Below are positions 11,568 through 22,240 of a DNA stretch of 64,000 bases, piece by piece. The notes below the pieces were generated by a model. That model ran no database searches, was not told the DNA's origin, and saw only the letters and a list, made by a program, of their open reading frames with translations. The stretch comes from Hedera helix (taxonomy: Eukaryota; Streptophyta; Magnoliopsida; Apiales; Araliaceae), in NCBI GenBank assembly GCA_947179155.2, contig OX359267.1, positions 39,634,292 through 39,698,291 of the forward strand, in the 5' to 3' direction. Position 1 is the first letter of the stretch. Each line of letters begins with the position of its first letter. A program made the position numbers and the translations under genes.

Positions 11568-13642
11568 CTGCATACAAAATAATTATAAATTCAATTTCAT
11601 TCTCTATTAACATTGCCTAAGCTTTGCTACTACCATTATGTTATCTTGTTTCAGAAACATAACACTGTAAAAATCTTATTCCTGTAGTTTTAAAGGCTTG
11701 TTTTTAAACCTTAAGGAGCGCTGCAGGTGATTCCTTGATGTGGATTGAAAAAACATTGCTATGTTCCGACAAATTTGATTCACTTCTCAAATCTTTTCTT
11801 GTAATACATGAAATGGAGAACAAAAATAAAAGTGGATATAAAAGAATTTTGTACTAAAATTTGAGTATTCAGTTTTTTAATTTATTCTATTTCTGCTATT
11901 AAGCAAATAATATAATAATATTTTGTGTACATATAAATTTCCTCACATGTAATTGACTAGCATCACTTTCACTAAGAAGGTTGGAGAAATAAAGAAGATA
12001 TCCAAGAGATATATCCATGAACAGAACAGAACAGAACTGTACAGAACAGTGTGGGAGGAAACCTGTTCAACAAGGTAGGATGAAATAAGGTAGGTGACAT
12101 GGTTCAGACCATACTTCACAACAATAGGCTTCTTGGTTCTTTCATCTCTTAATTTGTTAACTGATGAATTAATCCTCTTACTAAAGTTTACATCTAAGAT
12201 TATATCACAGAGTATGACATAATTAAAAATCAGTTTCGGCATTAAAAACTGCAAATTTATCAAACAGTTCATTAACATAACCAATGATTATGCAACTAAA
12301 ATCAGTTAGATACATTCATAGAGCAGAAGATATAACTACTATACAGAAACATAAAATGAGATACCTGGACACCAATGCACTAGTTTAATTTGCTGAACTT
12401 GTAGACAAAACATCTAGCAGAATCCCGAGACTATGTTTCATATACAATTAAACAAATACTTACACCAAATAATTGTTCCTCATTTCTGGGGTTAGTTTTT
12501 AACAATTGATATTTGATGCTATTAGTCTAAAATTGTTCATTTCAAGTTTCAAGTCAAATGTTGCATCGTAGTGTAAAAATAGACGCAGAGCAATCACACT
12601 TGGAGTCGAATCAAACAAAATACATAATGCAAAGCGTAAAATCACCAACATTGATTGACACACTCAATTTTTAACAACCAGAAGACAGATAACACAACTA
12701 TATTACGTTGTAATTAACAGGAGAGGACAAATCACAAAGCAGCCACAATTAGGGAAACAGTCAATTAATGTATTTTTTGGTTCAATATTTCGTCAGAAAA
12801 TCGCTTACCAAATCAGAAACATATTAGAATACAAACCTTGCAATAAAAAGTTAAAAAATCACATAATAAAAGGGACATACAAACTCACACAACTCATAAA
12901 AATCAAATCTGGAACTGGTCTTAATGCCTTGGTTTGTAACCATCAAATTCGGACCTCGTTCACAAGATAACAAACTAAATTAATATAATTAAAAACTAAA
13001 TACATAATATATATATATATATATCAGGGCACATTAAAGGTCCATTTTCAAGGCAATAAGAACCATCAACTGCAATAGCAGGTGCTTGCAGGTTTACAGC
13101 ATTCCAGCTCAACCATATTTGAAGTTCCTTGAGAAATACACTGCTACGCCATAACATGAAGCCCTTCGTGGAAAAGCTTCATAGGATATAACAAAGGTTG
13201 AAACCCTCTTCAAACACACAAATTTTAAAATGAAAAGATAAAGTAAACCAAAACAATTTGAGCAGCTCCATTGCAACCAAAAGAACATAAGATTTAAGAA
13301 ACTTGAAATGCACTGTAGTTCATAGAAAAAGCCAAAAGGCATACAAAGCAGATAACAACTTTAACAAGGGCAAAAACACTCTGCTGTGAGTTGACAGAGC
13401 CACTGCCTATCCCCTTGTAGTTTTAAAATACTGTCTTAATGCTATTCTTGATGATAATTGAAGTTTTTGTCTAGTAAAGATACTTGACTAAATATAAACC
13501 TGGATGGTCTGGATGGTCAAACTCTGCAAATTCCTACTAGCTCAAAAAGCTATATAAAATATACACTAGTTCATAGGATTCACCTTAGTTGACTACCATT
13601 GCGTCTATTACTTCACTTTTTTGTTTTAGAAACTGACTTCAC

Positions 13643-14013
13643 CTGGTTACCAGCTCCACCATCAGTGCTGCTACTACCACGACCAAACTCATCGTTCTCG
13701 CTGATGCCTAGTTCATTCTTTGTGTAAACATAAATTGTAGAAAACCGCTGGAACTTATTTCCTCCGGTACCGGCGACTAAAAAAATAAGAGCTAAAAGAA
13801 CACAAGAGAGAGATTGAAATGTACATATAACCTTAGATTTGGAATTGGGGGAAGATAGGGCAGTGCAGTTCTATATTTATATATACATATAAGGAGAGAA
13901 CAAGATAAAAACTCACTAATTTCTATAAAGCGATCGGTGATTCTTCTATTCAATCCCTCCAAAGACGAAACCCTAGAAAAATGAATGAGACCACCCAAAG
14001 CTGGAACAGAAAC
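13643..14013 (-). CDS. Second captured exon pair in the CACTA element, product not recognised
   Basis: Two minus-strand exons with canonical borders and matching phases, 14013-13917 and 13776-13643, give VSVPALGGLIHFSRVSSLEG, RRITDRFIEI, then IAGTGGNKFQRFSTIYVYTK and a Ser/Gly-rich stretch. I do not recognise the protein. Upstream (14020-14210) there is leader-like sequence with a plausible 5' untranslated exon ending in TTCAG before GTAAGTAA. These exons may be the 5' part of the same transcription unit as the PSD exons, which would make the transcript a fusion of at least two captured genes. I could not trace the exons joining them across 11710-13643. Confidence 0.4.
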
Positions 14014-14354
14014 CTGAATAGTCAATAGATAAACAAATATTTGAAAGAGAAAAAAAATTGGATCTGCAGCTGTGCTAATGATGATAAGGATACGAGGAAA
14101 AAGTCAGATTACTTACTGAAGACTGGTGAACGAAGCTAGCTTTCAGATCTGACGAGTAAGATTGAGAGAGAACCAGAGATTATGAGTGAGGACGTGTTTT
14201 CGACTTGGGGTGATGTGATGGGTTTTGAGGTTTGAATCGGAGAATATTTCTTTGTAATGAAATTTTTTCATTTCATTATTAAGTGTTATGCTATTCTGTA
14301 TTTTCAAGTTTTCATCTCCGCGCGGTTTTTTAAAGCTCCGTGTTTTTTAAATAG

Positions 14355-14515
14355 ATAACGTTTTCCTTAAAAAACGTTATAAATTTCAAACAAAATATTG
14401 CCCCTTATAAATACATAACGTTTTTGCATATGTATTTATAACGTTTTTTGAAAAAACGTTGTAAAAAAAAACACCACAACGTTTTTTACAAAAACGTTGT
14501 TGTTTAAGTGTTATC
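14355..14515. repeat. CACTA right subterminal repeat array
   Basis: AACGTTTT and AAAACGTTGT motifs in both orientations, with local palindromes such as AACGTTTTTTGAAAAAACGTT near 14440. This is the counterpart of the array at 8500-9010. Confidence 0.8.
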
Positions 14516-14537
14516 TTTTTACTATTTTGTAGTAGTG

Positions 14538-15044
14538 AGTATACGTATAACATTTTAACGCACTTCAGGATTTGGGTATCAAATTCCACTTTTTTTGTTG
14601 TTCAATGTCACCACTTTTAATTACTTCACGATATGATTGTATATATACAATATCTAGTGAAATATTTCTGTCGGCTTTACACAGGTAATTTCATGCATGA
14701 ATACGGTCAACTAACTAGCTAATATTCATTATCATATGTCCGAATGAACCCGACTCAAATTTATAGGCTGAAACTTGAACAATGAGTTAGCCCGACTCAG
14801 AAAACCCGATTGACAGATAAAAGTATCCCTAGAAGTTTATACGTGTGGTATATAATGGAATTAATTTGAGAGAAATTAAGGTAAAAGCCTACTAGTAGCA
14901 GCACTCATGCCTTGTTGATGAGGAGAATAATTAAGGAGATAGGTATCTGCAGTTGTGCACGCAATCGCGCTGCTGCGCGTTATATAAATTGAGATGAAAT
15001 TGCGGTAACTAGCTAAGGCAGAGCCAGTACGTAGTCAAGTATAT
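14538..15044 (+). promoter_or_regulatory. Upstream region of the proline-rich gene, TATA at 14981
   Basis: TATATAAATT at 14981-14990 is a good TATA box about 55 bp before the ATG at 15045. Just upstream, CTCATGCCTTGTTGATGAGG (14905 region) matches a block also found upstream of the later copies of this family (CTCATGCCTTGTGGATGA near 19329). Nothing else is visible in the interval. Confidence 0.5.
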
Positions 15045-15761
15045 ATGGCTCGATTCATTGACAAGTCGGCCTCATCCCTTGCGGTGGTTCTTGTATTTGT
15101 AGCCACAATATTATGCGCGGTGGTGGGGCAGCATGGTGCCCAGGGGCAGAATCAGCTCGGCTCCTGCCTTTTAAGCTGCCGTCTCAACCTGGTTTCCTGT
15201 TCCGTTGGGTGTAGGTTCAGGCCCTTCTTGTTTCGTCACTTCTGTCTCGGACATTGTGCCGTCTCCAACTTTCAATGCCTCCAGTCTTGCGTGGCTCCTA
15301 AGCCACCGGCGCCACTGCCGCCGAAACGTCCACCAATCGTTCCGCCACGACTACCGCCAGTCATTCCACGGCGACCACCACCGGCATCTCCACAACGACC
15401 ACCTCTCATTCCACCGGTCTTTCCAATTCCACCAATTTTCCGACGACCACCACCACCGAGATTCCCACCAATCTTTCCACGACCACCAATCATTCCACTC
15501 CCACCAATCTTTCCACGACCACCAATCATTCCACTCCCTCCAATCTTTCCACGACCACCAATCATTCCACTCCCTCCAATCTTTCCACGACCACCCATTC
15601 GTCCACCACCACCAATCATTCCACTTCCACCCATATTTCCACGACCACCAATCTTTCCACGACCACCCATTTTTCCACGACGACCACCGCCGCCACAGTC
15701 GGCGTCATTATCACTATCACCATCACCGTCACCTTCATCTTCAACTGTCCACAAAAAATAA
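15045..15761 (+). CDS. Secreted cysteine-rich protein with proline-rich repeat tail
   Basis: Single-exon gene of 238 residues. Residues 1-28 are a typical signal peptide (hydrophobic SSLAVVLVFVATILCAVV). Residues 41-82 hold eight cysteines at 41, 45, 52, 56, 67, 71, 78 and 82: two CX3C-X6-CX3C modules separated by ten residues. Residues 83 to about 222 are rich in Pro, Ile, Phe and Arg, with a 12-residue repeat (PPIFPRPPIIPL) present about four times. The tail is Ser/Pro. I infer a cell-wall or apoplastic hydroxyproline-rich glycoprotein whose prolines may be hydroxylated. The Cys domain is shared with the next gene at 17666. This frame is preferred over the overlapping His-rich frame because it alone has the signal peptide and the conserved cysteine spacing. 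Function unknown. Confidence 0.8.
   Translation: MARFIDKSASSLAVVLVFVATILCAVVGQHGAQGQNQLGSCLLSCRLNLVSCSVGCRFRPFLFRHFCLGHCAVSNFQCLQSCVAPKPPAPLPPKRPPIVPPRLPPVIPRRPPPASPQRPPLIPPVFPIPPIFRRPPPPRFPPIFPRPPIIPLPPIFPRPPIIPLPPIFPRPPIIPLPPIFPRPPIRPPPPIIPLPPIFPRPPIFPRPPIFPRRPPPPQSASLSLSPSPSPSSSTVHKK
15469..15670 (+). repeat. 36-bp coding minisatellite
   Basis: About four near-identical 36-bp units encode PPIFPRPPIIPL, followed by variant units. Third-position differences (CCACCA versus CCTCCA) separate the copies. Unit number is likely to vary between individuals, changing protein length in steps of 12 residues. Confidence 0.85.
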
Positions 15762-17480
15762 TCACGATACCCAACTAGGCCTCTAAAATGGATTAGCTTA
15801 TATGAATAAACCACTTCCCGCCCATGCATATTCATGTATTGAATGGTTGGCCATCTTAATTCGGCCCATAAGTAAATAAATAATTTCCACATCTTTAAAT
15901 AAATTTCTTCTTTCTTGAAGCTATTAAGCTACTGCTTATGTAATGCATTAATTGCCTCTCCCTCTCTCTGTTTTACATCCCAAATACGTACCAAACCTCC
16001 AATTATATATGTCAAGATTGTTAAATTATTATATTTATCGTATCTGTTCTTTATTTTATTTTTTTTGCTTTAGAATAAGTTATTTTTTGCAATTTTCCTA
16101 CAGCAAATAATGGGCAAAGACATTAATTTTGATGGAAACTGGTAATCAAATAATCATATATCAGACATCAACAGAAGATTATATTGCAAATTACTAATAT
16201 CCAAGTTAATCTTCTAATATTGGGCATTTAAAATAAGGACTTCTATTTATATAGTTCAGTACAGGACGTGGTTAATTGTTTACCGCGCTTTTTAATTAGT
16301 TTAAAGAAGAAGAAGAAAAAAAATAGGAATTGATATAAGCGCTTGTGTAAAAAGGAAGGTTAATAGAGAAGAATTTTTTTTTACAAATTAGTGAGTTATT
16401 ATTATAAGAGAATTAAGACTACATTTGTATTTCATACATAAATAGTTGTACAAATTATAAAACGTATAACCATATATATATATATACACACACACACACC
16501 CCACACACGCGCGCGTGAAATAAAGCCCGGAGGAAATCAGGACTTTCCACAATCTTTTCACGGGAATTCAGAGCTCTAGCGGGACAGTACGTTATTAATT
16601 TATTATTGAGAAGTTGGAGGAAGATTGATTAATTTTGTAATCATATATGCACTACTTAAAGTTTAGTAGCACATTGCCAAGTTAATTAATGAAAAAAAAT
16701 AAGAAAGAAAAGTAAATAAAAATTGATAAAACTCTAAAATTAGTTACAAGGTTTCCTTGGCGCTTGAAATTTAAGTCACAAAACGCATCAATCCAATAAC
16801 ACCAACACATATATACGGTCAGAATATATATTATTTTTTTACTATATATATTCGCCACCCTAATTTTACATGTCTTAAATCTGGTGCTAAATTGGTATTG
16901 GAAAAGTCCAGTGCTCAGATACACATCTAACAAGCAATGAAACCAAATGAAGTTCGAATAACTATAAGCATAATTTACAAAGAAACAAGCATATCAATTA
17001 TATGAAGGTCCCCCATACATTTCTTAAAATTATGCTAAACTTTGGTAAGTTAAACGTCAGACATAAAAATCATCAAATGAAAAAAGAAACTAATTAATTG
17101 CAAATAAATTTTTATCGAATCTTTATTTCGTGGGCAAACTTTGATATTCATAAAATCATTAAGTCAAGTGAAAATCTAATTTTTGGAAAAAATAAATAAA
17201 GAGTCTATTGTTTTTGTGCAATAAGTACACCTAATGTTTCTGCGTCAATTGTTCTCCAAATAATATTGTGTTGAAAAATTACAAAATTCATTCTTTTTTG
17301 TACACGACATGGGAGGAAGTGTATTTTTTATGTATTCAATTACTCAATGACGTCGTGTTTGTGCAATAACTATACGGTAGACTACAAGTTAAGTACTAGT
17401 CTGAAAGAGGGAGTAGTTAGTTGGGGGCTCTAAAAGAATGGAATTAAGTTGCTAGTCACGCTTTCTAAATGAATAAACAG
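15762..17480. other. Intergenic; start of the tandem duplication unit
   Basis: No gene seen. Around 16840-17050 are phrases that recur between the later copies: TATATATTCGCCACC with AATTTTACAT (also near 18896 and, weaker, 21466), and CCCCCATACATT with CTTAAAAT (also near 19088). This shows the duplicated unit included roughly 800 bp of upstream DNA. Short TA and CA microsatellites lie at 16474-16498. Confidence 0.6.
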
Positions 17481-17495
17481 GGTGCTGTTGCTACT

Positions 17496-17556
17496 ATTCC
17501 ACACGCATACATTTCTCATTCACCGGCGGTTGTAACCTTGATCGTTTATTATAAAA
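17496..17556 (+). promoter_or_regulatory. Conserved promoter block and TATA box of the cysteine-rich gene
   Basis: ATTCCACACGCATAC at 17496-17510 is followed by TTATAAAACGCA at 17549-17560. The same pair recurs upstream of the copies at 20659 (20515-20528 and 20555) and 22381 (22250-22264 and 22290); the first element also recurs at 19386-19400. The strong conservation suggests a functional core promoter shared by the family. Confidence 0.6.
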
Positions 17557-17665
17557 CGCAAGCAGTCGCAGTACAATGTACAAAATTAACGATTAGTAAA
17601 AAGCCCCTCCCCTATAACGAACGCTTTATAAATCATATATATACAAATAGACGTACTGGTGGAGT

Positions 17666-17977
17666 ATGGGCACGGACACTGTAAAGCCAGTGGCGGTGGT
17701 GGTGCTGCTGTTAATACTCGGGGCGGCGATGGATCAACATCATGTTGAGGGGCAAAAGATAGAGGAATGCATTCTTCGTTGCGGTAATAGAGTGATTGCT
17801 TGTGGCCTAGAGTGTCAAATAAGGGGAGGCGGCAACATAGTTTCTTGTATTTCAAATTGTGGTCTCACAAATATAGATTGCTTGGCCTCATGCATAAAAT
17901 TACCATCGCCACCTCCACCCCCTCTTAAACTTCAACAATATCTGAAAACAGATAGTAAACAGTTGAACTGCAATTAA
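17666..17977 (+). CDS. Small secreted cysteine-rich protein
   Basis: 103 residues, one exon. Residues 1 to about 29 form a signal peptide (hydrophobic VAVVVLLLILGAA). Eight cysteines lie at 35, 39, 46, 50, 61, 65, 72 and 76, exactly the spacing of the protein encoded at 15045, shifted by six residues. A short proline stretch (LPSPPPPPLKLQQ) follows, then a polar tail. The CX3C pairs recall alpha-hairpinin-like peptides, in which two CX3C motifs on two helices are cross-linked, but the six-residue spacing within each module is shorter than I know for that family. I infer an extracellular disulfide-rich peptide of unknown role. It is the second of five tandem copies; the next three are broken. 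Confidence 0.75.
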   Translation: MGTDTVKPVAVVVLLLILGAAMDQHHVEGQKIEECILRCGNRVIACGLECQIRGGGNIVSCISNCGLTNIDCLASCIKLPSPPPPPLKLQQYLKTDSKQLNCN

Positions 17978-19380
17978 TTGCATGTATCAACCCTAATTGA
18001 TGTATTAAGATTAATGATTGGTGTTATGGGCCATAATTATATAAATACCAGCCTCCAGTTATATAATAAAAAGTCTAGGACAAATTAATTCTGACCACGT
18101 TCACGATCACTTTCTTGCCCATATAACATATATTGGATGCATGGTTGCCTAAATAAATAAATTCATAATTCTCACAACTCTTAATTAGTTCTTTCTTTTG
18201 AAGATATATACGTACTACTTCAAAATGTATCAGCTCTCTCTCTATCACCGTGTGTGGTGTGTTAATTTTACGTGAATATCTTTAAATGCTTTAAAATTAT
18301 TTAACATGTTTCAAGCCCGGGCTAACAACTAGTCGAATCTGAGCAAGTAGTACTCGTCTCAAATTCTATTCAAATAATTTTTTTAAAACTCATTTATATA
18401 TGCCCAAATTTGATAGGCTATTTTTTTTAGTTCTTATTCGACTCTAATTCATTTATACAGCTCGAATTTGACTCTGCTAAACTCAATTCTTTGAATTTAT
18501 CAAACTATTCATATGGGTTCGTGTCGAGTTTGAACTTAAGATATATAGCTCAAATAATGAAGGTAATAAGAGAATTTTCATTAAGAAAAAAAAAAGAGAC
18601 TGAAAACTTCATTACTTAGAATTAATATTCATTATAATTAAAATTTACAAATTACGAATAAGTAGTTGACTCAAATTACATCAACATCACTATATATCTC
18701 CAATTCTGCATTCATATGTATGCAGCAGTAGGCAGTAGCTAACTAAAGGGGGCAAAATTTTACTTAACAAGCTTTTAAGGGAATAAGTAACTAAGTTATA
18801 AGCAACTTATATATTTAGGCTAAAACATTACACAAGGTGCGCATTGACCCAATAACAATAACGCATTTGGTTTAAAGAAAAAATTAATTTACTATATATA
18901 TTCGCCACCATAATTTTACATGGATTTAAATTTGTTGTTAAATTAATAATGGACGACGCAGAGTACCCATAAATTTTGAGAAATCATATATATACATTGA
19001 TCCGATAAGCTACAAAATCAAATGACCTAGAATAACTGAAAAAATAGACATAATACAAGAAACAAGGATATCAAACGAAGGTGGATCCCCCATACATTCC
19101 TTAAAATTGTGCTAAAAATAGTTCGGTAACAAAGAATGTGCAAAAGAATGGTCATTAAGCTAGTCACATGGAAAATCTCATTTTTGGAAGAAAAAAATGT
19201 ACTATATTATATTTGTGCAGCATATAAATTTAATATACATACAAGTAGATTAGTTACATAATTGAGATTACAAGGCTGCAAGAGTAAGGAGTTAGTAGGG
19301 AGCTCTAAAAGAAGGGAATTAGTTGCTACTCATGCCTTGTGGATGAAAAGAGGAGAGGGGGCTGGTAGCTGCTACTAATA
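17978..19380. other. Intergenic DNA within the tandem array
   Basis: No gene seen. The 18880-19130 part repeats the upstream region of the copy at 17666 (see 15762-17480), marking a tandem duplication of about 2 kb. The rest is AT-rich. Confidence 0.55.
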
Positions 19381-19459
19381 TTCCTATTCCACACGCATAC
19401 ATGAATTAATTGTCTGTTTAGTACAGAATTAATTCAATCAAATGCGAAAGCGATGGATT

Positions 19460-19950
19460 ATGGGTACTAGGGCTGGTGACAAACAGTGACTATGGTACTG
19501 TTGCTGTTAATTACTCCCTTCGTTCTAAAATTAGAGATACATATGTAAAATGACGACTTTTAAAATAATTGTATATTCTCAAATATAGCTTTAGTATTAG
19601 GTACGTAGGAATTTAGTTGTGGTGGTATAATATTGAAAATGATAGTAGAAAAGTAGTAAATTAGGAACATGCATCATGCCATTTTATAATCCTAAAATAG
19701 AAATATATCTTTAATTTTGAAACGGACTAAAAAGTATCACTAATTTTGGAACAAAGAGAACATCGCATCATCACCGTCATGGTACTGAAGGACAGGAGGT
19801 AAGGGTGCAATGCATGTGTGTGGTTTTATCTGTCAATAAAGGGAGATGAAGTTGTTTGTTGCATAATACGATGTGGTGTCTCTTAACTTTTCAAACTTGA
19901 GCTTGTGCTCACGCCTCCACCTTTTCTACTTAAACAACTTATTATCAATT
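19460..19950 (+). pseudogene. Third copy of the cysteine-rich gene, broken by a MITE
   Basis: The ATG at 19460 starts MGTRAGDKQ and a stop, with homology to the signal-peptide region of the gene at 17666 continuing to about 19510. A 245-bp MITE then intervenes (19514-19758). Homology resumes at CATCATCACCGTCATGG (19763) and runs through a degraded cysteine region to the proline-coding CACGCCTCCACC near 19909. No usable frame remains. The conserved promoter element is present at 19386-19400. Confidence 0.65.
19514..19758. mobile_element. Stowaway-like MITE in the third copy
   Basis: The terminal inverted repeat CTCCCTTCGTTCTAAAATTA pairs with the reverse complement of the right end, CTCTTTGTTCCAAAATTA. 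The left flank is TA as expected for Tc1/mariner-type MITEs; the right flank has changed to AA. Length 245 bp. Confidence 0.7.
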
Positions 19951-20500
19951 CCTCTAATTACACTAGTACTGCACTTGCATGCCTCAATAACCCTAGCTAA
20001 TTGATGCGCATACCATAATAGAAGGCTGGTGCCTAAACATGTTGAAATATGGACTGAAATATAATATAACTATGTGCAAGTATATATGTCATAAACAAAC
20101 CTTATTATGTTTAAAAGTGAGTAATATATAGGTCCATCGGTATGTAACAAAAATTATTAGTAGTTTAAAGTTACGTAATACTCCCTCAGTTTTAAAAAAT
20201 CAGTTTTTTGATATCCAAAGAAAGAGTACATTTATTTTATGATACGACAAACACAATGTTCATGATGATTATGTTTTGCCGGTATAGTTTAATGATCATT
20301 ATCGTTGTCTACACTTGTACGTACGGGCAAAAAGCATATCCTTAAAATTTATAATTTTTTTCAAGTTAGAGTCGTATTGTTGAAGAGAAGAGGGATTACA
20401 TACGTAGATTAACAAGATAACAATGCTGCAAGGGTGAGTAGTTCGTTGTCGAGCTAGAAAGATGGGAAGTTGATAGTCATGCCTTCTGAATGAAAATTGA
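19951..20500. other. Intergenic DNA within the tandem array
   Basis: No gene. AT-rich sequence with a CTCCCTCAGTTTT phrase at 20182 that may be another decayed MITE end. Confidence 0.5.
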
Positions 20501-20658
20501 TACTGCTGGCTGCTATTCCACACGCATAAATTACTTTGTAGCTCCGATCAATTATTATAAAACGCAGTTGTGCTTGCAGTCGCAGTCGCAAAGTATTAGT
20601 TATTGAATATTATAGATGATTAAATTAACTCATTCGAATTAATGACAAAGTGGTGGAG

Positions 20659-20905
20659 TATGGGTTACTAGGGCTACCGGTGTGGTGGTGTTGGTAATAC
20701 TGGGAGCGGTGATGAATGGTCATCGTGCTGACGGACAGCAAGCCGCGGAATGCATTCTGAAATGCGGTATTTGTTGTGGAGCCGAGTGTCAAACACGCGG
20801 AGGAGATGTTCTTTGTTTGTTGCATTCTAAAATGTGGTATAACAAATATACAGTGTTTCGGCTTATACCACCCCTGCCTCTGCCTCTTCAACTTAAACAA
20901 ATTAT
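20659..20905 (+). pseudogene. Fourth copy of the cysteine-rich gene, frameshifted
   Basis: The ATG at 20659 is followed by a stop after two codons (ATGGGTTACTAG). Homology to the 17666 protein resumes in another frame at 20682: MVVLVILGAVMNGHRADGQ, then ECILKCGICCGAECQTRGG. After a second frameshift near 20812 the next frame gives CCILKCGITNIQCFG, the counterpart of CISNCGLTNIDCLAS. Two internal codons of the first module are also lost. The promoter block and TATA (20515-20562) are intact. Confidence 0.7.
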
Positions 20906-22240
20906 TATTTCCAATTTCTTAAATTATGTTGGGATATTTTATATAAATCTCACATCAGATAAATTCAAAAGTGTAAATGGGTTAATAAGTATGATAGAGT
21001 CTTAACTTAGTAGGTTAACTTTTTTGGATAAAAAGGTGATCTAATATACTTATTGGAATAGTCTACCCGGTGAAGCAAAACGGAGTTGAGTCGAACGGAG
21101 TTACTTGACGTGACGTAGTATTAGAGTCGAGTAATGCGGGGACTCAAAAGTAGGAATTCTAAACAAGTTGAAATATGAATTGAACTATGTTCAAGTATAC
21201 TTTCATCTTGACAAGTGATAATAAGAATTAAGACAGAGAAAGTAAGAACAACTAAAAATAGCATGAAAAAGAATCCACAAACTTTTAAAATCTATATGAA
21301 AATAGATTTTTACATATCCATATTCACACCCAGTTAATGGCAAACATACCGCAGATTTAGTTACTGGGTGCTAGGCAGGGTGGTAAAAACCAGGTTTCAA
21401 TCAGGAACCTAAGCCCAAGTCAAACAATATATCGACCATTTACACTGTAGGGGGAAAATAGCTTATGATATTCACCGCACCAATTTTACATTGATTTAAA
21501 CAAGTGATAAAAAGAAAATTTTAAAAAGTATTATACACATCAAATGAATAGAATAACTAAAAATATAGATTACAAAGAAAAAATGACATTCCTAAAAAAC
21601 GTGTTTAATTTTCAAGAACATTTCATTCTACGAGTGAAGTGGCAACCCAATTTCAAATAAAGAGTTTCGAATCCATAAAACATTTATCTATAAATAAATA
21701 AAAAGTCTTTCTACGTTTACCTATTTGTTTTATCTGCATATAAAATAAATGAGTGTGGCACCACCTCATTTCATTTTTAACTCAAATAAATAGGCCACAC
21801 TCATTTATCTTATATGCAAGTAAAAAAAATAAATAAGTCTAGAATTTTTCATTAAAAAAATGCACGAAATATAACTATGGGTACGTAAGTCCATCTTAAA
21901 CAAATCTTAATAAAAAAGGGTTAATAGGTCAATCAATATGTAACATAGGTATTTTGTTACAAGATTCTGTACTACCCCTTTGTTGATAAAAGGAGTCTCT
22001 TTTATCAATTATTTTTAGTTCCAAAGAGGAAGCCATCTTATAATTAATTTGATGGTAGTACTAAGTGACAGTGCCTTAAAATTTGCTATAGTAATTTGAC
22101 TTTCATGTCGTCGATGTCACTAAACATTAAATAAATATAGGATGAAAGTTGTACCCTTAAATTTCAGCTATAATAGGAGATGAGGTAGAAAAAGGGAAGC
22201 TAATACTCGTGCCATCACTGCGAATGAAAACAGGGGGGCT
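20906..22240. other. Intergenic DNA within the tandem array
   Basis: No gene. It contains a decayed version of the duplicated upstream segment (21455-21600) and a foldback element (21703-21840). Confidence 0.5.
21703..21840. mobile_element. Foldback MITE
   Basis: Two inverted arms of about 55 bases pair, the best-matching parts being GCATATAAAATAAATGAGTG and the complement of CACTCATTTATCTTATATGC, around a short centre. Ends are AGTCTTTCTA and AAATAAGTCT. No coding potential. Confidence 0.65.

Larger units (their letters stand above)
8474..14537. mobile_element. Complete CACTA transposon carrying captured gene exons (Pack-CACTA)
   Basis: The left end is CACTACTACAAAAAAGTAAA at 8474. The right end read backwards from 14537 is CACTACTACAAAATAGTAAA. 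The two match over roughly 38 bases with two differences. The flanking 3 bp are AGT on both sides (8471-8473 and 14538-14540), the target-duplication size of CACTA elements. Subterminal regions are packed with AACGTTTT/AAAACGTTGT repeats in both orientations (8500-9010 and 14355-14515), the usual transposase-binding arrangement. No transposase core is visible inside. Instead the interior carries introns and exons of a host phosphatidylserine decarboxylase gene plus other pieces on the minus strand. It is therefore a non-autonomous element of about 6.06 kb. Confidence 0.9.

Noticed and set aside
11943..12284. 113-codon minus frame with hydrophobic stretches
   Set aside because: It lies in intron-like AT-rich DNA between captured exons of the CACTA element. 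No recognisable domain or matching splice sites.
15205..15786. Long His/Ser-rich forward frame overlapping the proline-rich gene (193 codons)
   Set aside because: It is the same 36-bp minisatellite read in another frame. It has no signal peptide or conserved cysteines, and the frame at 15045 explains the sequence.
15272..15892. Long Gly/Arg-rich minus-strand frame (206 codons)
   Set aside because: Antisense shadow of the proline-coding repeats (CCN read backwards gives Gly). No supporting promoter or homology.
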